Of a stretch of DNA of 64,000 bases, positions 16,970 through 26,783 are shown in pieces. Each line of letters opens with the position of its first letter. Positions within the stretch are counted from its first letter, which is position 1. Source of the stretch: Nitrosovibrio tenuis (GTDB taxonomy: Bacteria; Pseudomonadota; Gammaproteobacteria; Burkholderiales; Nitrosomonadaceae); contig NZ_FOBH01000005.1 in the NCBI RefSeq assembly GCF_900109785.1, forward strand, positions 124,001 to 188,000, in the 5' to 3' direction. The notes beneath the pieces are model-generated. The model made no database searches, had not been told where the DNA came from, and saw only the letters and a program-made list of their open reading frames with translations. The position numbers and the translations under genes were made by a program.

Positions 16970-19207
16970 ATGAGTGGAATTGTGCAAACCGAGCATGCAG
17001 GTGAAAAGATGACTCAGGCTTTTACCGATTCCCTGGCGCACCTACTCGCCGAGATGGAGCGTATCGACCTTATGATCCGTTACCAGATCGCTCATCGCTA
17101 TAAATTGCAAACCGAGGATGAGCAGTTCCGTGGCCTTTATATCTCCGAGCAGGAGGTGGAATCCCTGCTTTGCAAGCCTCTCGGGAGGCCCCAGTGGCTC
17201 GTATCGAGAACTGGGGTCCAGGTCGATCCGGCAGTTCAACTGGAACAACTCAAAAATGTGATACACGAGCGCAAGCAGTTAAGCATGCGCGGAGGAATCG
17301 AACTACGACTGGAACGCCTGCATGAACTCTTCCAGTTGACCCCGTTTGACATCGATGTTGTGCTGGTCTGCATGGCCGTGGAACTGGATCTCCGCTATGA
17401 AAAGATCTACGGATATCTTCAGGATGATGTCACCAAAAAGAAACCCAGCGTTGAGCTTTTGCTAAACCTGCTCGCGCCCACCCTTGAGCTCAATGTCAAC
17501 GCCCGACCGCGCTTGTCAGCGGAAGCTCCGCTGTTGCGCTTCCATCTCGTGTACCTGATCGAAGATCCCGCCCATCTCTCCGCCCCCCTGCTGACTCGAT
17601 TTGTCAAGGTTGACGATCGCATCGTCCAGTATTTGCTGGGTGAACAGGCAATGGATGAGCATGTTCGCACTTTCACCGAACTGATGGCGTGTGATGTTGG
17701 ACTGGAACACCTCCCTCTGGATGATGAACTCAAACATGGACTGATGCGTCTGGCCAGGAACACTTCCTCCCAAAACATGGTCGTGCACCTGAAAGGCCCC
17801 CCAGTAACCGATAAACAAGGCGCCGCACAGGCAGTGTGTCATCACAGAAATCAGCGCCTGCTGGTCGTCGACCTTGAATACCTGACGGCTGAGCCTGAAG
17901 CGGGGTTTGCAAGGAATCTGGCGTTCACTCATCGCGAAGCTCGCCTGCAACAAAGCGCTCTATTCTGGAAAGGCGTGGAATCAATCCAGGGCGAGCAACG
18001 GCGCAGCATGCTCAACGCATTCATCCGCAGCTTGAAACACGGCTGCTCCATGGTTTTTCTTGACGGCGAAATTGCAGCTGAGGCGGCCCATGTTCTAAGG
18101 GAAATGACTTATTTTACTGTTCCGATGTCGCGGCCAAGCTTCGTCCAGCGTGCCGAGCTCTGGCGCACGGCGCTCGATGAATATGATTCAGATGTCGAGG
18201 CAAGCGACATGGCCGAGCTTGCGGTGAAATTCAAATTTTCATACAACCAGATCAGAAATGCAGCCGCTACCGCCGGCAATCTGATTCGCTGGCGCGATGA
18301 GGATGCGCAACGCATCACTATTCGCGATCTTTACGAAGCCTGCCGCGCACACTCCAACCAGAAGCTGTCATCGCTGGCTCATAAGATAGCGTTGAAGTAC
18401 CGCTGGGATGACATTGTCCTGCCACAGGATCGAACCGAGCAGCTCCGCGAAATCTGCAATCACATCAAATATCGCGACCGCGTCTACAGCGAATGGGGGT
18501 TCGACCAAAAACTCGCAATGGGCAAAGGGCTTTGCGTCCTGTTCGCCGGCCCCTCTGGTACCGGTAAAACCATGTCAGCGGATATCATAGCCGGAGAACT
18601 GGGCCTGGATCTCTACAAGATCGATCTTTCAAACGTCGTCAGCAAATACATCGGCGAGACGGAAAAAAATCTCTCGCGAATTTTTGATGAAGCGGAAACG
18701 TCCAATGCCATCCTGTTTTTCGATGAGGCGGATGCGCTGTTCGGTAAGCGCAGTGAAGTCAAGGATTCGCACGACCGCTATGCGAACATCGAAACAGGCT
18801 ACCTGCTCCAACGCATGGAAGAACACGAAGGCATCGTCATTCTGGCAAGCAACTTCCGCAAGAACATGGATGAGGCTTTCATTCGCCGCCTGCATTTTAC
18901 CGTGGAATTTCCCTTCCCCAACGAAGAGGATCGGCTGAGAATATGGGAAAACGTCTGGCCTGAGACCGCACCGAGGGATCCCGCCCTGGACCTCGCTTTT
19001 CTGGCGAAACGTTTTCAGATCACTGGCGGCAATATCAGGAACATAGCTCTCTCAGCGGCGTTTCTGGCCGCGGATGACACTGGCGTTGTCGGTATGCAAC
19101 ATCTCATCCGGGCAACCCAACGGGAATATCAGAAGATGGGAAAGCTGGTTTCAGACAGCGATTTCGGAGTGCAAGCGAAAGATGTCGTTGCGATCGGGAG
19201 GGGCTGA
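16970..19207 (+). CDS. AAA+ ATPase of the eCIS (Pvc15-like)
   Basis: The 745-residue protein has one C-terminal AAA+ module. Walker A is GPSGTGKT at residues about 527-534, Walker B is ILFFDEADALFG at about 581-592, and sensor/arginine-finger motifs include ILASNFRKNMDEAFIRR-LHF. The N-terminal 500 residues form the helical plus degenerate AAA region usual in Pvc15. ATG 17009 (after GTGAAAAG) is a plausible shorter start, 13 codons downstream. In Pvc and Afp systems this ATPase is needed for cargo loading or assembly and is not part of the finished particle. It is the last structural gene before the cargo island, which fits that role. Confidence 0.93.
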   Translation: MSGIVQTEHAGEKMTQAFTDSLAHLLAEMERIDLMIRYQIAHRYKLQTEDEQFRGLYISEQEVESLLCKPLGRPQWLVSRTGVQVDPAVQLEQLKNVIHERKQLSMRGGIELRLERLHELFQLTPFDIDVVLVCMAVELDLRYEKIYGYLQDDVTKKKPSVELLLNLLAPTLELNVNARPRLSAEAPLLRFHLVYLIEDPAHLSAPLLTRFVKVDDRIVQYLLGEQAMDEHVRTFTELMACDVGLEHLPLDDELKHGLMRLARNTSSQNMVVHLKGPPVTDKQGAAQAVCHHRNQRLLVVDLEYLTAEPEAGFARNLAFTHREARLQQSALFWKGVESIQGEQRRSMLNAFIRSLKHGCSMVFLDGEIAAEAAHVLREMTYFTVPMSRPSFVQRAELWRTALDEYDSDVEASDMAELAVKFKFSYNQIRNAAATAGNLIRWRDEDAQRITIRDLYEACRAHSNQKLSSLAHKIALKYRWDDIVLPQDRTEQLREICNHIKYRDRVYSEWGFDQKLAMGKGLCVLFAGPSGTGKTMSADIIAGELGLDLYKIDLSNVVSKYIGETEKNLSRIFDEAETSNAILFFDEADALFGKRSEVKDSHDRYANIETGYLLQRMEEHEGIVILASNFRKNMDEAFIRRLHFTVEFPFPNEEDRLRIWENVWPETAPRDPALDLAFLAKRFQITGGNIRNIALSAAFLAADDTGVVGMQHLIRATQREYQKMGKLVSDSDFGVQAKDVVAIGRG

Positions 19208-19284
19208 AGTTCATAAATAAAATAACCGTGACTTTCGCCCATTGGAAGACGGAGACTCTTTGGGATAGTCCCATGCGTTCGTCA

Positions 19285-19304
19285 TTCCAGGGCTTGACCT
19301 GGAA
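19285..19304. repeat. REP-like palindrome between ATPase and cargo genes
   Basis: TTCCAGG (19285-19291) and CCTGGAA (19298-19304) form a perfect 7-bp stem around a 6-base loop. The surrounding words GTCATTCC and GGAATCCAGG are those of common dispersed palindromic repeats in proteobacteria. No T-run follows, so it is not a clear terminator, although it lies 78 bases after the ATPase stop where one would expect an operon boundary. Confidence 0.5.
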
Positions 19305-19468
19305 TCCAGGCAGTACCGTAAGCGCTCGTGTAGACAACGGCTAAAATAATTTTAAGCGGTATGACATTGTTAGTTCCCTGTTGAATCAGCATTATTGTTA
19401 AATTAATGAATAAAAAAATGTAGTACAGCCAATTTAAGCAATGTAAATAATCAAAGGAATCAACGCTC

Positions 19469-22400
19469 GTGTCCCAGCCACTTCTGACCGAATCATCAGA
19501 GAAGGCAAAGCAGCGGGCCGAGCACCGGGGACCTAAACCTGATGCCTCCCCGTCATTTCAACACGAACGTAATTCCCTTCTTCAACTGCAACGGACCCTG
19601 GGCAACCAGCGCGTCGCGCAGTTAATCCAAACCAAGCGCGTCACACCGGAAGGCAAGATTATTGGACTTCAGCCCAAGCTGACCGTTGGCGCTGCGGACG
19701 ATCAATACGAGCAGGAAGCGGATCGTGTCGCCCGCCACGCGGTAAGCACGCCGGATTCCGCAGTCATGGCGTCTCTCCAACACGCGCCTCAGGTAGAAGG
19801 GGAAGCGAGGCGATCCCCCACCCTGCAGAGTAAGCGTCTTCCCATTCTTCCCTTAGCTGCGTCAATCACTCCTTTTGCACGGCGGCAATTGGGAGTCACG
19901 GAAGAAATTGAAGACCAGAAAGACAAGGAGGAGGACAGAGAAGAAGATAAATCATTATTGGCAAAGCCCTTAAGTAAATCAGCCCCGCTTCCCCTTCAGC
20001 GTCAGGTAAGCATGGAAGAGAAAGAAACCGGACCGCTGCAACCCAAATCTACTGAATCACTGAGGGGCAGTTTTGAGGCGGGAGATGATGTCGAATTCCG
20101 ACTCAGCCAAAGCAGGGGGCAAGGCAGCCCCTTGCCGGATTCGATACGCGCGTACATGGAACCGCGGTTTGGCGTGGATTTCAGTCACGTGCGCGTCCAT
20201 ACCCATAGCAATGCCATACAAATGAGCCGGGACATCGGCGCCCGCGCCTTCACTCACGGCCTCGATATTTTCTTTGGCGCAGGAGGCAATCCGACCGATC
20301 TGGAGCTTACCGCGCATGAGCTGACCCATGTGGTGCAACAGACGGGCGCGCCGCCACTGCGGAGACAAAAGGAGGACGACGCCCCTGTAGCCGGCCTGCC
20401 GTTATCTCCGCAGTTGATCCCTTTATCCGCAACGCGCGGGAGCCCTCCTAAACTCTCCGATCAGGAGGACAGGAATGATTCGCACCCCGTGGCATCCGCA
20501 GAAACGGGCGCAGGCACGGTAGTGCTCATTGAACAAGCAGAGCGCCACACTTCAACTGCATCAACTGCAGATACAACCGAAAACATACGCGGTGGAGCGG
20601 CGCGCCCGGCAGAAGCCGCGCAAGCTGCGCCATTATTAGCTCCCAACTTGACAACGGCTGCCGAGACCAAAAAGTCTGGTGAACCTTCAGAACTCGGGGA
20701 GCCAAGCACAGTCCCGCTCGCGATGCCGGATGTCACGAACGATCAGCTATCCGGCGGTAGTGGCAAACATAAGATGGAAGAAGCTGCCAGTCCCGCATCC
20801 GAGCTATTAATGGGGGGCAATGCCGGAATAAAGAAGCAAGGCGGCGCTGAATCCGCGGGAATGGAGCAGATTACGATTGCCCCCGATTCACCCCTTAAAC
20901 CTCATGCGATAGCACAGGCCCGGCTCATCAATAATGATTGTCTTCACAGTGAAGAACAAGTCGCTCACAGCGCGGCAACACGTCGGCAACAAATCAGCGA
21001 GCATTTTTCTGGCGTCCGACGAGGACTCTCGGGTTTTTTAACCAAATCGATCACCGGAGTGCGATCCCTTGTCACCGCAAAACAATCTGAAATCATTGCT
21101 GCGTCCGCCAGGATGCTTGGATCCATCCGGGCAGTTATCGTGAATGCCTTGCAGGCTGCGGAAGCGCAGAGCAACGAGATCGGCGAGGAAATAAACGGGG
21201 CCATCGAAAGCATTACCGCTTCTGTACAGGAAAGAGTCGGCGGAATTGCAGATCAGATCGTCAATGTGATCAATGTCATTCCGCTCCCGGATCTTCCCGG
21301 TGTCGCGCAAATTCGAGGCGCGGCGGTGAACCTATTGAGGCAGGCAGCCGGGGTGGTAAATGGCGCAATCGGACAAGGCATCGGATTCATCCGTTCGGCC
21401 TTTAACGCAGGAATGAATTTGCTCAGTTCCTTTTTCCGCGTTTTCAAGCAGTTGGTCGATCAGGCGCTCGCACTCGCTGCGTCGGCAATTCAGCGCATGA
21501 TGCAATTGATCTTCCAGGCACTGAACCAACTACTGCATCTCATCGTTTCAACGCTGGAGAATGCTTTATCCAGCGCCATTGCGCCGCTGCTCAACCGGCT
21601 GGAAGCAGCGTTGATTCAAGCGGTTTCCAGGGCGGAGCAACATACCCTCGCCCAGATACGCGCCAACAGGACGCAGCACCTCGCTGCATTGGCTTCGGCA
21701 GTCAATCCGGCAGCCGGTGGCGGAACAGGCCAACCGGCGGCAAACAAAGCTGCCTCAATGGATGACTCCATTGCAGCCATTCGGACGATCGGCCTGAACG
21801 CGATCCAGAATAACCGACTGATTATCCAATCTTTTGAGGAACAGACCTCCTCGATCGCCATGTTGATCTTTCAAGGGCTGACGGCCGCAGCCGGACAGAT
21901 CATGCAGGAAATCTCGACTCGAATCGCTCAGGCGGTGGAGATGATTGTGAGCAAAGTAAGCCAGGTAATTCAGAGCTTCATGCAATTAATGCAAGCCGTT
22001 GTCACCTTCATCCAGACGTTGATTCAGGCGTGGGCTGGCGCACTGGCCCGCATTGTGCAGTACGTGCGTTCGCTCGCCCAGCATCCCGTTGATCAATTGA
22101 TTGATTTTGCGCAGAAAACCTTGAGCCGGATGAGAGATTTCATCAGCCGCCTCATCCAGAATTTCATCAGCAGCGGTGGCAGCATCGTCGGAAGTATCGC
22201 CGAGACTATCGGGGTTTTCAAGCTCACGCCGTCTTTACTGGGTCCAGCCCCGGCTTTCGCCGGACCGCCGATTCAGATTATCGGAGGACTCATCATCATC
22301 CTTATAGCCGGAGTAGCGTACGTTTTTCCGGTGTGGGTAGGGATAATCATCCTGGTGGTGGTTGCGCTACTGTTGCTTTTGCTTTTGTACCTTTTGCTTC

Positions 22401-23200
22401 GATGGCTATTCAAACCGCGGCCCGTTCCGCCCCCGCCGCCACCGCCGCCGCCGCCGCCTGTTTGCAACATTAGCACAAGAACCTTGGCCGCGGCGCCCGA
22501 CGGAACTCCTGACACGCGCAAAACAGTTGGAGTTAACGAACAAGTCGAGTTTATCTCCGCAAGCCCAGCAACATGGTCAGCGCTCCACGGTACCATTGCC
22601 CCTACCAGCGGCACGACCGCCATCTGGACTGCCCCGGATAAAGCCGTAATCACCTCGGTAAAGGCTATTTTAGCCACCGGAAAAGTCTGCCTACGCTTAA
22701 TGTTCGTCGTCACACCCAACGGCGCCAACATCACGGAAGTTCCTGGCACAGCACCAGCCTTCGGGACCAGCCCAGGCCTTTGGGGGGCAGGTTTCCAAGG
22801 AAACGTATTCATCGAACCCAAGAACGTGTCATTTCAACGTGTCGTGTTTGGCGAAGGCACCGTCGCAAGTGTCGTCACGCCCGCTGGTGGTTTCCAGCAC
22901 AACTTCACCCACCCAGCCAACACATTCGGGCCTGGCCATCCAGGCAGCGCACCTACGGGTACACCTGTGAGCCCTCCGGAAGATAACATCGTGACTGAAA
23001 TCCGAGCTCCGGTCCGAGTGGTTGGAGGAGTACCAATCTGTGGTAATTCCGATTTTCTTTGGGCGATTCCCTGGGAATTCAGCGTCGCAGGGGGCCCCCG
23101 CATTCGCTTTGCCACGGCTAACCATCACTCTACCTCCACACTTTCTTGCGATGCTTCGATTGAGAAGGGAGGAGCAGGACCTTTTGTGAAGCCGATTTGA
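19469..23200 (+). CDS. Cargo protein 1: leader + DUF4157 + helical/transmembrane + C-terminal beta domain
   Basis: The 1243-residue protein starts at GTG (MSQPLLTESSEKAKQR...). Residues about 30-95 are the shared cargo leader (LQLQRTLGNQRVAQLIQ, KLTVGAADDQYEQEADRVA). DUF4157 spans about 205-295 and holds HELTH at 283-287. Residues about 510-930 are long amphipathic helices rich in A, I, L and Q. Residues about 935-982 are one or two very hydrophobic segments, followed by a proline run (about 985-1000, coded by CCG repeats) and a beta-rich C-terminal domain of about 240 residues. The membrane-type segments suggest either a pore-forming or translocating effector, or the tape measure that is otherwise missing from this locus. 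It lies directly after the ATPase. Confidence 0.8.
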   Translation: MSQPLLTESSEKAKQRAEHRGPKPDASPSFQHERNSLLQLQRTLGNQRVAQLIQTKRVTPEGKIIGLQPKLTVGAADDQYEQEADRVARHAVSTPDSAVMASLQHAPQVEGEARRSPTLQSKRLPILPLAASITPFARRQLGVTEEIEDQKDKEEDREEDKSLLAKPLSKSAPLPLQRQVSMEEKETGPLQPKSTESLRGSFEAGDDVEFRLSQSRGQGSPLPDSIRAYMEPRFGVDFSHVRVHTHSNAIQMSRDIGARAFTHGLDIFFGAGGNPTDLELTAHELTHVVQQTGAPPLRRQKEDDAPVAGLPLSPQLIPLSATRGSPPKLSDQEDRNDSHPVASAETGAGTVVLIEQAERHTSTASTADTTENIRGGAARPAEAAQAAPLLAPNLTTAAETKKSGEPSELGEPSTVPLAMPDVTNDQLSGGSGKHKMEEAASPASELLMGGNAGIKKQGGAESAGMEQITIAPDSPLKPHAIAQARLINNDCLHSEEQVAHSAATRRQQISEHFSGVRRGLSGFLTKSITGVRSLVTAKQSEIIAASARMLGSIRAVIVNALQAAEAQSNEIGEEINGAIESITASVQERVGGIADQIVNVINVIPLPDLPGVAQIRGAAVNLLRQAAGVVNGAIGQGIGFIRSAFNAGMNLLSSFFRVFKQLVDQALALAASAIQRMMQLIFQALNQLLHLIVSTLENALSSAIAPLLNRLEAALIQAVSRAEQHTLAQIRANRTQHLAALASAVNPAAGGGTGQPAANKAASMDDSIAAIRTIGLNAIQNNRLIIQSFEEQTSSIAMLIFQGLTAAAGQIMQEISTRIAQAVEMIVSKVSQVIQSFMQLMQAVVTFIQTLIQAWAGALARIVQYVRSLAQHPVDQLIDFAQKTLSRMRDFISRLIQNFISSGGSIVGSIAETIGVFKLTPSLLGPAPAFAGPPIQIIGGLIIILIAGVAYVFPVWVGIIILVVVALLLLLLLYLLLRWLFKPRPVPPPPPPPPPPPVCNISTRTLAAAPDGTPDTRKTVGVNEQVEFISASPATWSALHGTIAPTSGTTAIWTAPDKAVITSVKAILATGKVCLRLMFVVTPNGANITEVPGTAPAFGTSPGLWGAGFQGNVFIEPKNVSFQRVVFGEGTVASVVTPAGGFQHNFTHPANTFGPGHPGSAPTGTPVSPPEDNIVTEIRAPVRVVGGVPICGNSDFLWAIPWEFSVAGGPRIRFATANHHSTSTLSCDASIEKGGAGPFVKPI

Positions 23201-23306
23201 AGTAGCGCTGTACCCAGCCGCGCCGAGCGATGCTTGTAGAGGAATTGCTAAGTACTATTATCAAACTAACTAGGTACGGATTCTTCGCCAATATTTTTTT
23301 GAAGCC

Positions 23307-23825
23307 ATGCCAAGAGAATCCATTCGAAGAACTGTCGCAAACGCCTGGTCCGAGTCAATCAATGGACTTTCCGGACGGCTGTGTGTTGAACTTGAGAATC
23401 TCAAACCGGGCTTGCGGCATGCCATATATTTAGAGTTGAAGAACCATTCTTTAAACCCAATCACAGTAATTAACCAGCCACGAGTTCATGCCGAGCTCTT
23501 TGATGTCACCGGGAAACCGGTCAGCACTTCGGGCTTTCCGATCAGCGGGCCGATCCATAAACCCCAATGGGCTGTGATTCCTAGGGACGCTTACATTGGT
23601 TTGCGCCTTGATACGCAAATCGTCGGTATGCCAACTAGAGAATACGGAATGATCCTCATCGCAGTCGGAGAGAAAAGCTGGGGACTCAGGCCTGGAAAAT
23701 ATACGCTAGAGATAGCGGCAGTATTCAAATATGAAGAAAACGGACCGAAAAATCAATGGATCGGCCAGTTTGACTTGCCACAGTTTGAAATTGTAGTCAC
23801 AACAGAGATGTTAGCAATACAATGA
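23307..23825 (+). CDS. Hypothetical beta-sandwich protein following cargo 1
   Basis: The 172-residue protein has no signal peptide. Its pattern is alternating strands with LKPGLRHAIYLELKNHSLNP near residue 32, HAELFDVTGKPVSTSGFP near 62, and LRPGKYTLEIAAVFKYEENG near 130. The N-x-S/x-N-P, L-x-D-x-x-G-K-x-V and P-G-x-Y-x-L-E-I signatures suggest an immunoglobulin-like domain. Its position between two cargo genes makes a cognate partner, chaperone or immunity role possible, but nothing in the sequence proves it. The gene is weakly spaced from cargo 1 (about 106 bases). Confidence 0.6.
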   Translation: MPRESIRRTVANAWSESINGLSGRLCVELENLKPGLRHAIYLELKNHSLNPITVINQPRVHAELFDVTGKPVSTSGFPISGPIHKPQWAVIPRDAYIGLRLDTQIVGMPTREYGMILIAVGEKSWGLRPGKYTLEIAAVFKYEENGPKNQWIGQFDLPQFEIVVTTEMLAIQ

Positions 23826-23861
23826 TCAGGAATAACCTAAATAGGAGCCACAGAAAAAGCA

Positions 23862-23970
23862 GGGGTCACGCCTTGATCTAATCCAAGAAGGGACCATTGG
23901 AGTAATCTCTGCCACAGGGCTACTCTGCGGACGTGAATAAAAAATAGGATCAAGTCTTGACCATCCTATA
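23862..23970. repeat. Possible remnants of short dispersed repeats
   Basis: Two words, GGGGTCACGCCTTGATCT (from about 23862) and AGGATCAAGTCTTGACCATCC (from about 23951), resemble the GGGTCAGG/TCTTGA sequences that flank REP-associated transposases in proteobacteria. No transposase gene is present. The region lies between two small hypothetical genes in the cargo island and could mark an old rearrangement. Confidence 0.25.
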
Positions 23971-24042
23971 CCATTTTGAAAACACCTTGGATCCGGCAAC
24001 GCTCGCTGTCTTGGGATTATCCCTCGTTCACCAAACTGATCT

Positions 24043-24456
24043 ATGGTTAAGCGAGTGGATAGAAGCGCGGAACTGCCACAAGGCACTTCTGCCCTTGTAT
24101 CCGTAGATAGCCGTGCGATGACATCATCGCCCTGTGTACCGTCAATGGATTTTCTACAGCCGCGGGACCATCGCCAACATGTCATGGGCCCCAAGCCGGT
24201 ATATGATGAGTATGTCAATGGCATTCTCTCGACCACCGCGCTTCCTGCTGATGAGGATCCGCTGGCCCCGTCCTCATATGACGGTCGGGTCGCCGAAGGT
24301 CCCGGCATAGACTACAATTACGAGATCACGCAATACCGGTTCGAGACGCCGGGAATGTACCTGATCCAGTGGCGTCCTGGAATACTGGTGTCCAACACAC
24401 TCAGGATAAAAGTCACTGCAGGTGAGGCGGTCAAAGCACAGAAAGGAATGGAGTGA
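24043..24456 (+). CDS. Hypothetical protein, possibly a remnant, between cargo 1 and cargo 2
   Basis: The 137-residue open frame begins at ATG 24043 with no visible ribosome site. The second half looks like real protein: YEITQYRFETPGMYLIQW, then SNTLRIKVTAGE, an immunoglobulin-like ending (P-G-x-Y-x-I-x-W...S-N-T-L-x-I-x-V). The first half is irregular. A stop codon sits two codons before the ATG. It may be the C-terminal part of a larger beta-sandwich gene whose front was lost. Like the 172-residue protein upstream and the secreted protein at 32153, it stands next to a cargo gene. Confidence 0.4.
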   Translation: MVKRVDRSAELPQGTSALVSVDSRAMTSSPCVPSMDFLQPRDHRQHVMGPKPVYDEYVNGILSTTALPADEDPLAPSSYDGRVAEGPGIDYNYEITQYRFETPGMYLIQWRPGILVSNTLRIKVTAGEAVKAQKGME

Positions 24457-24660
24457 TTCAGCGGCAGTCTGAGAAACTTGATCACGACCGATGTGTAAAC
24501 TATGTTTAGATTGGTTATGTTGGCAATATAAGAATGGTTACGCGTCGTACTTGAGAATGCAATCAAGTCCGCCGCAATATCCGTTCCACGCGGATAAGAT
24601 CGGTTGGCGCCTAAGTAAAGGAGTAATCAGCGCATTGATCCTCACAGGAGCTGATGTTTT

Positions 24661-26619
24661 ATGCCCCAGCAACTTCTAGACAAATCACCAGAGAAGCAGC
24701 AGCTTCCATTATCTGCTTTATCTGCCACACGACCGGCTTCCGCGCGGCGCTTCCAGGGAGAGTTACCCTCGCCTATCCTCCAATTGCAGCGGACGCTCGG
24801 TAACCGGCGTGTGGCGCAGTTACTTCAAGCGAAGCGCCTCAGCGCGGATGGAACGGTCGTCGGTCTCCAGCGCAAACTGACCGTTGGTGCAGCCAATGAT
24901 CAGTATGAACAGGAAGCCGATCGCGTCGCCCACCAGGTGATGAGCATGTCCGATTCGGCGGTCCACCTGCAAAGAGACATGTCCACCGAGGAAGATAAGG
25001 ATACGGTGCTGCAGACCAAACCGTTGGTCGCTTCGATCACGCCTTTAGCGCAACGGGAACTGAAAAACCTCGGCAACACCGAAGATAAAGAGGAAGAGAT
25101 CCCGGTCCAGGCAAAAGCCAATGACGCGGATAATTTGCCGCGGCGCCAACCAGAAACCGAGGAAGAGGAACACAAACCCCTCCAAGCTAAATCAATTCAG
25201 GCCAAAGCCGAATCACAGGCCAACAGCTTCGAGGCGGGTGCGGATGTTGAGTCCCGGCTCAATCAGAGTAAGGGTGGAGGCAGTCCTCTGCCGGATGCTG
25301 TGCGGGCGTTTATGGAGCCGCGCTTCGGAATGGAATTCAGCCATGTGCGTACCCATACCAGTAATGAAGCCATTCAATTGAACAGGGATGTGGGCGCCAA
25401 AGCCTTTACCCATGGCTCCGATATTTACTACGGCGCGGGTCAAAGTCCCGCCAACCTGGAACTCACTGCGCACGAACTGACCCACGTTGTTCAGCAGACT
25501 GGCAGCAGTCCGTTGCAGTTGAAAAGGCTGGATGAAACAGCTTTGTCAGCTATCCGACCGTCCGTCCAACGGACCTGCTCCGCATGCAACATGGGGAAAA
25601 AAGAGGAGGACCGGGATTTAAGCTCTTCCAAGGCATTGGGAAGTATCCAGGCCAAACCCATTAGGGATTCAAGACCGATTGCTCTTTCCGAATATCCAAT
25701 GCAGCGCCTATCCGTGCAGGAGCGAACGTCCGGCCCTGTAGTACAGGGAGCCTGGAACCTCACGGAGACGGTTACAAACAGCAGCCCCGTCATAGGGGAA
25801 TCGACCCGGGGCAATGGAAGCACTTTAGCGCTCCCGCTTCCAACGGGAGTTTACGGCAAGGCCAAGGCCTGGCAGGAAGCGGGCTTCTGGAAAATATATG
25901 GAGGCAATGGCCACCTGGTGATGCGTCGTGACACCCGTTATACCTTCGTCCATACGGGAAGCGACAATAACTTGCTCACGCTCAGGGGCGGCGCCAGCAT
26001 TTTCGGAGGAGCCGAGGCCGACGATCTCCACTATGGCCAGGCCGGGGCCGCGATTGCCGGAAACATTGCAGTGCGAACTACGGCCGATCCCGCACCCAAA
26101 CAGCAATCCCTCTTTCCCCCGATTCACGACGGGGGACGAAGCGAGGCGGAAGAGTCAGCGATTGGCGAAGTGGACGTTTCGCTGCCGGTCGGAGATGCGA
26201 CAGTTGAAGTCAAGATCCCCCTGACGAAAACGGATGAGGGTGAGCTGGCAACTTTAAGCGAATCAATGCCGATCAATCATGACGTGGCGGGAGGAGGCGA
26301 GTGGAAGAGCGTGGACGTGTACCTGGTCGCTTATGTCGAGCTGGCAGCCGATATTGAAAACGAGTTTTTGGGCACCGACGGCGATGTCAACTGGGCGCAC
26401 GCCACGGCTCAATACAATTTAGGCTGGCAGGAACGGGTTGTTCCTGCTCCACCCGATGAAGAAGGGGGAGAAGCCGAAATACTCGTCAAGCGCAGGTGCT
26501 GGTCCGCTCGCAATTGCGAGGGCAAGGCTTATGGCCAGAAATATTCGCACTGCCACAACTGTAAAAACTATAGCAGCGGAAAATCCCTCGGCGAGCCGGG
26601 CAATTGTGAAAACTGCTAG
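24661..26619 (+). CDS. Cargo protein 2: leader + DUF4157 + Cys-rich C-terminus
   Basis: The 652-residue protein starts at ATG 24661 with CAGGAG 10 bases upstream. The leader (MPQQLLDKSPEKQQL, then LQLQRTLGNRRVAQLLQAKR and KLTVGAANDQYEQEADRVA) matches its paralogues. An acidic Q/K/E-rich linker follows, then DUF4157 with HELTH at residues 271-275. After it comes a CSACNMGKKEED C-x-x-C element and a unique C-terminal region with beta-rich segments. The last 40 residues contain six Cys and several His, including CWSARNCEG and CHNCKNY, probably metal-binding or disulphide-linked. No catalytic motif beyond HELTH was recognised, so the activity of the variable part is unknown. Confidence 0.8.
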   Translation: MPQQLLDKSPEKQQLPLSALSATRPASARRFQGELPSPILQLQRTLGNRRVAQLLQAKRLSADGTVVGLQRKLTVGAANDQYEQEADRVAHQVMSMSDSAVHLQRDMSTEEDKDTVLQTKPLVASITPLAQRELKNLGNTEDKEEEIPVQAKANDADNLPRRQPETEEEEHKPLQAKSIQAKAESQANSFEAGADVESRLNQSKGGGSPLPDAVRAFMEPRFGMEFSHVRTHTSNEAIQLNRDVGAKAFTHGSDIYYGAGQSPANLELTAHELTHVVQQTGSSPLQLKRLDETALSAIRPSVQRTCSACNMGKKEEDRDLSSSKALGSIQAKPIRDSRPIALSEYPMQRLSVQERTSGPVVQGAWNLTETVTNSSPVIGESTRGNGSTLALPLPTGVYGKAKAWQEAGFWKIYGGNGHLVMRRDTRYTFVHTGSDNNLLTLRGGASIFGGAEADDLHYGQAGAAIAGNIAVRTTADPAPKQQSLFPPIHDGGRSEAEESAIGEVDVSLPVGDATVEVKIPLTKTDEGELATLSESMPINHDVAGGGEWKSVDVYLVAYVELAADIENEFLGTDGDVNWAHATAQYNLGWQERVVPAPPDEEGGEAEILVKRRCWSARNCEGKAYGQKYSHCHNCKNYSSGKSLGEPGNCENC

Positions 26620-26642
26620 GCTGATCTGTTGTAAGCAGGCGC

Positions 26643-26678
26643 CGCAGCGGTCGCAGTGGGCGCAGTGGGCGCAGTGTG
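26643..26678. repeat. 9-bp tandem repeat (CGCAGTGGG)
   Basis: Four head-to-tail 9-base units lie between cargo 2 and cargo 3: a degenerate CGCAGCGGT, two exact CGCAGTGGG and CGCAGTGTG. They are intergenic and show no dyad symmetry. A replication-slippage origin is likely. Confidence 0.6.
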
Positions 26679-26783
26679 TTTATCAGAGGCAATAAAACGA
26701 GATGTATCTTTGCTCCCCGTGAAATAATCTAGGGCAAGCAAAACTGGTGCGCAGTTTTTTAACAACTTCAGGCAGGAACGCTT

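Noticed and set aside
50-19207. A complete prophage or a type VI secretion system
   Set aside because: There is no capsid, portal, terminase, integrase or lysis gene, and no TssJ/L/M membrane complex. Separate hub and spike, two tube and two sheath genes, the Pvc15-like ATPase and DUF4157 cargo indicate an eCIS.
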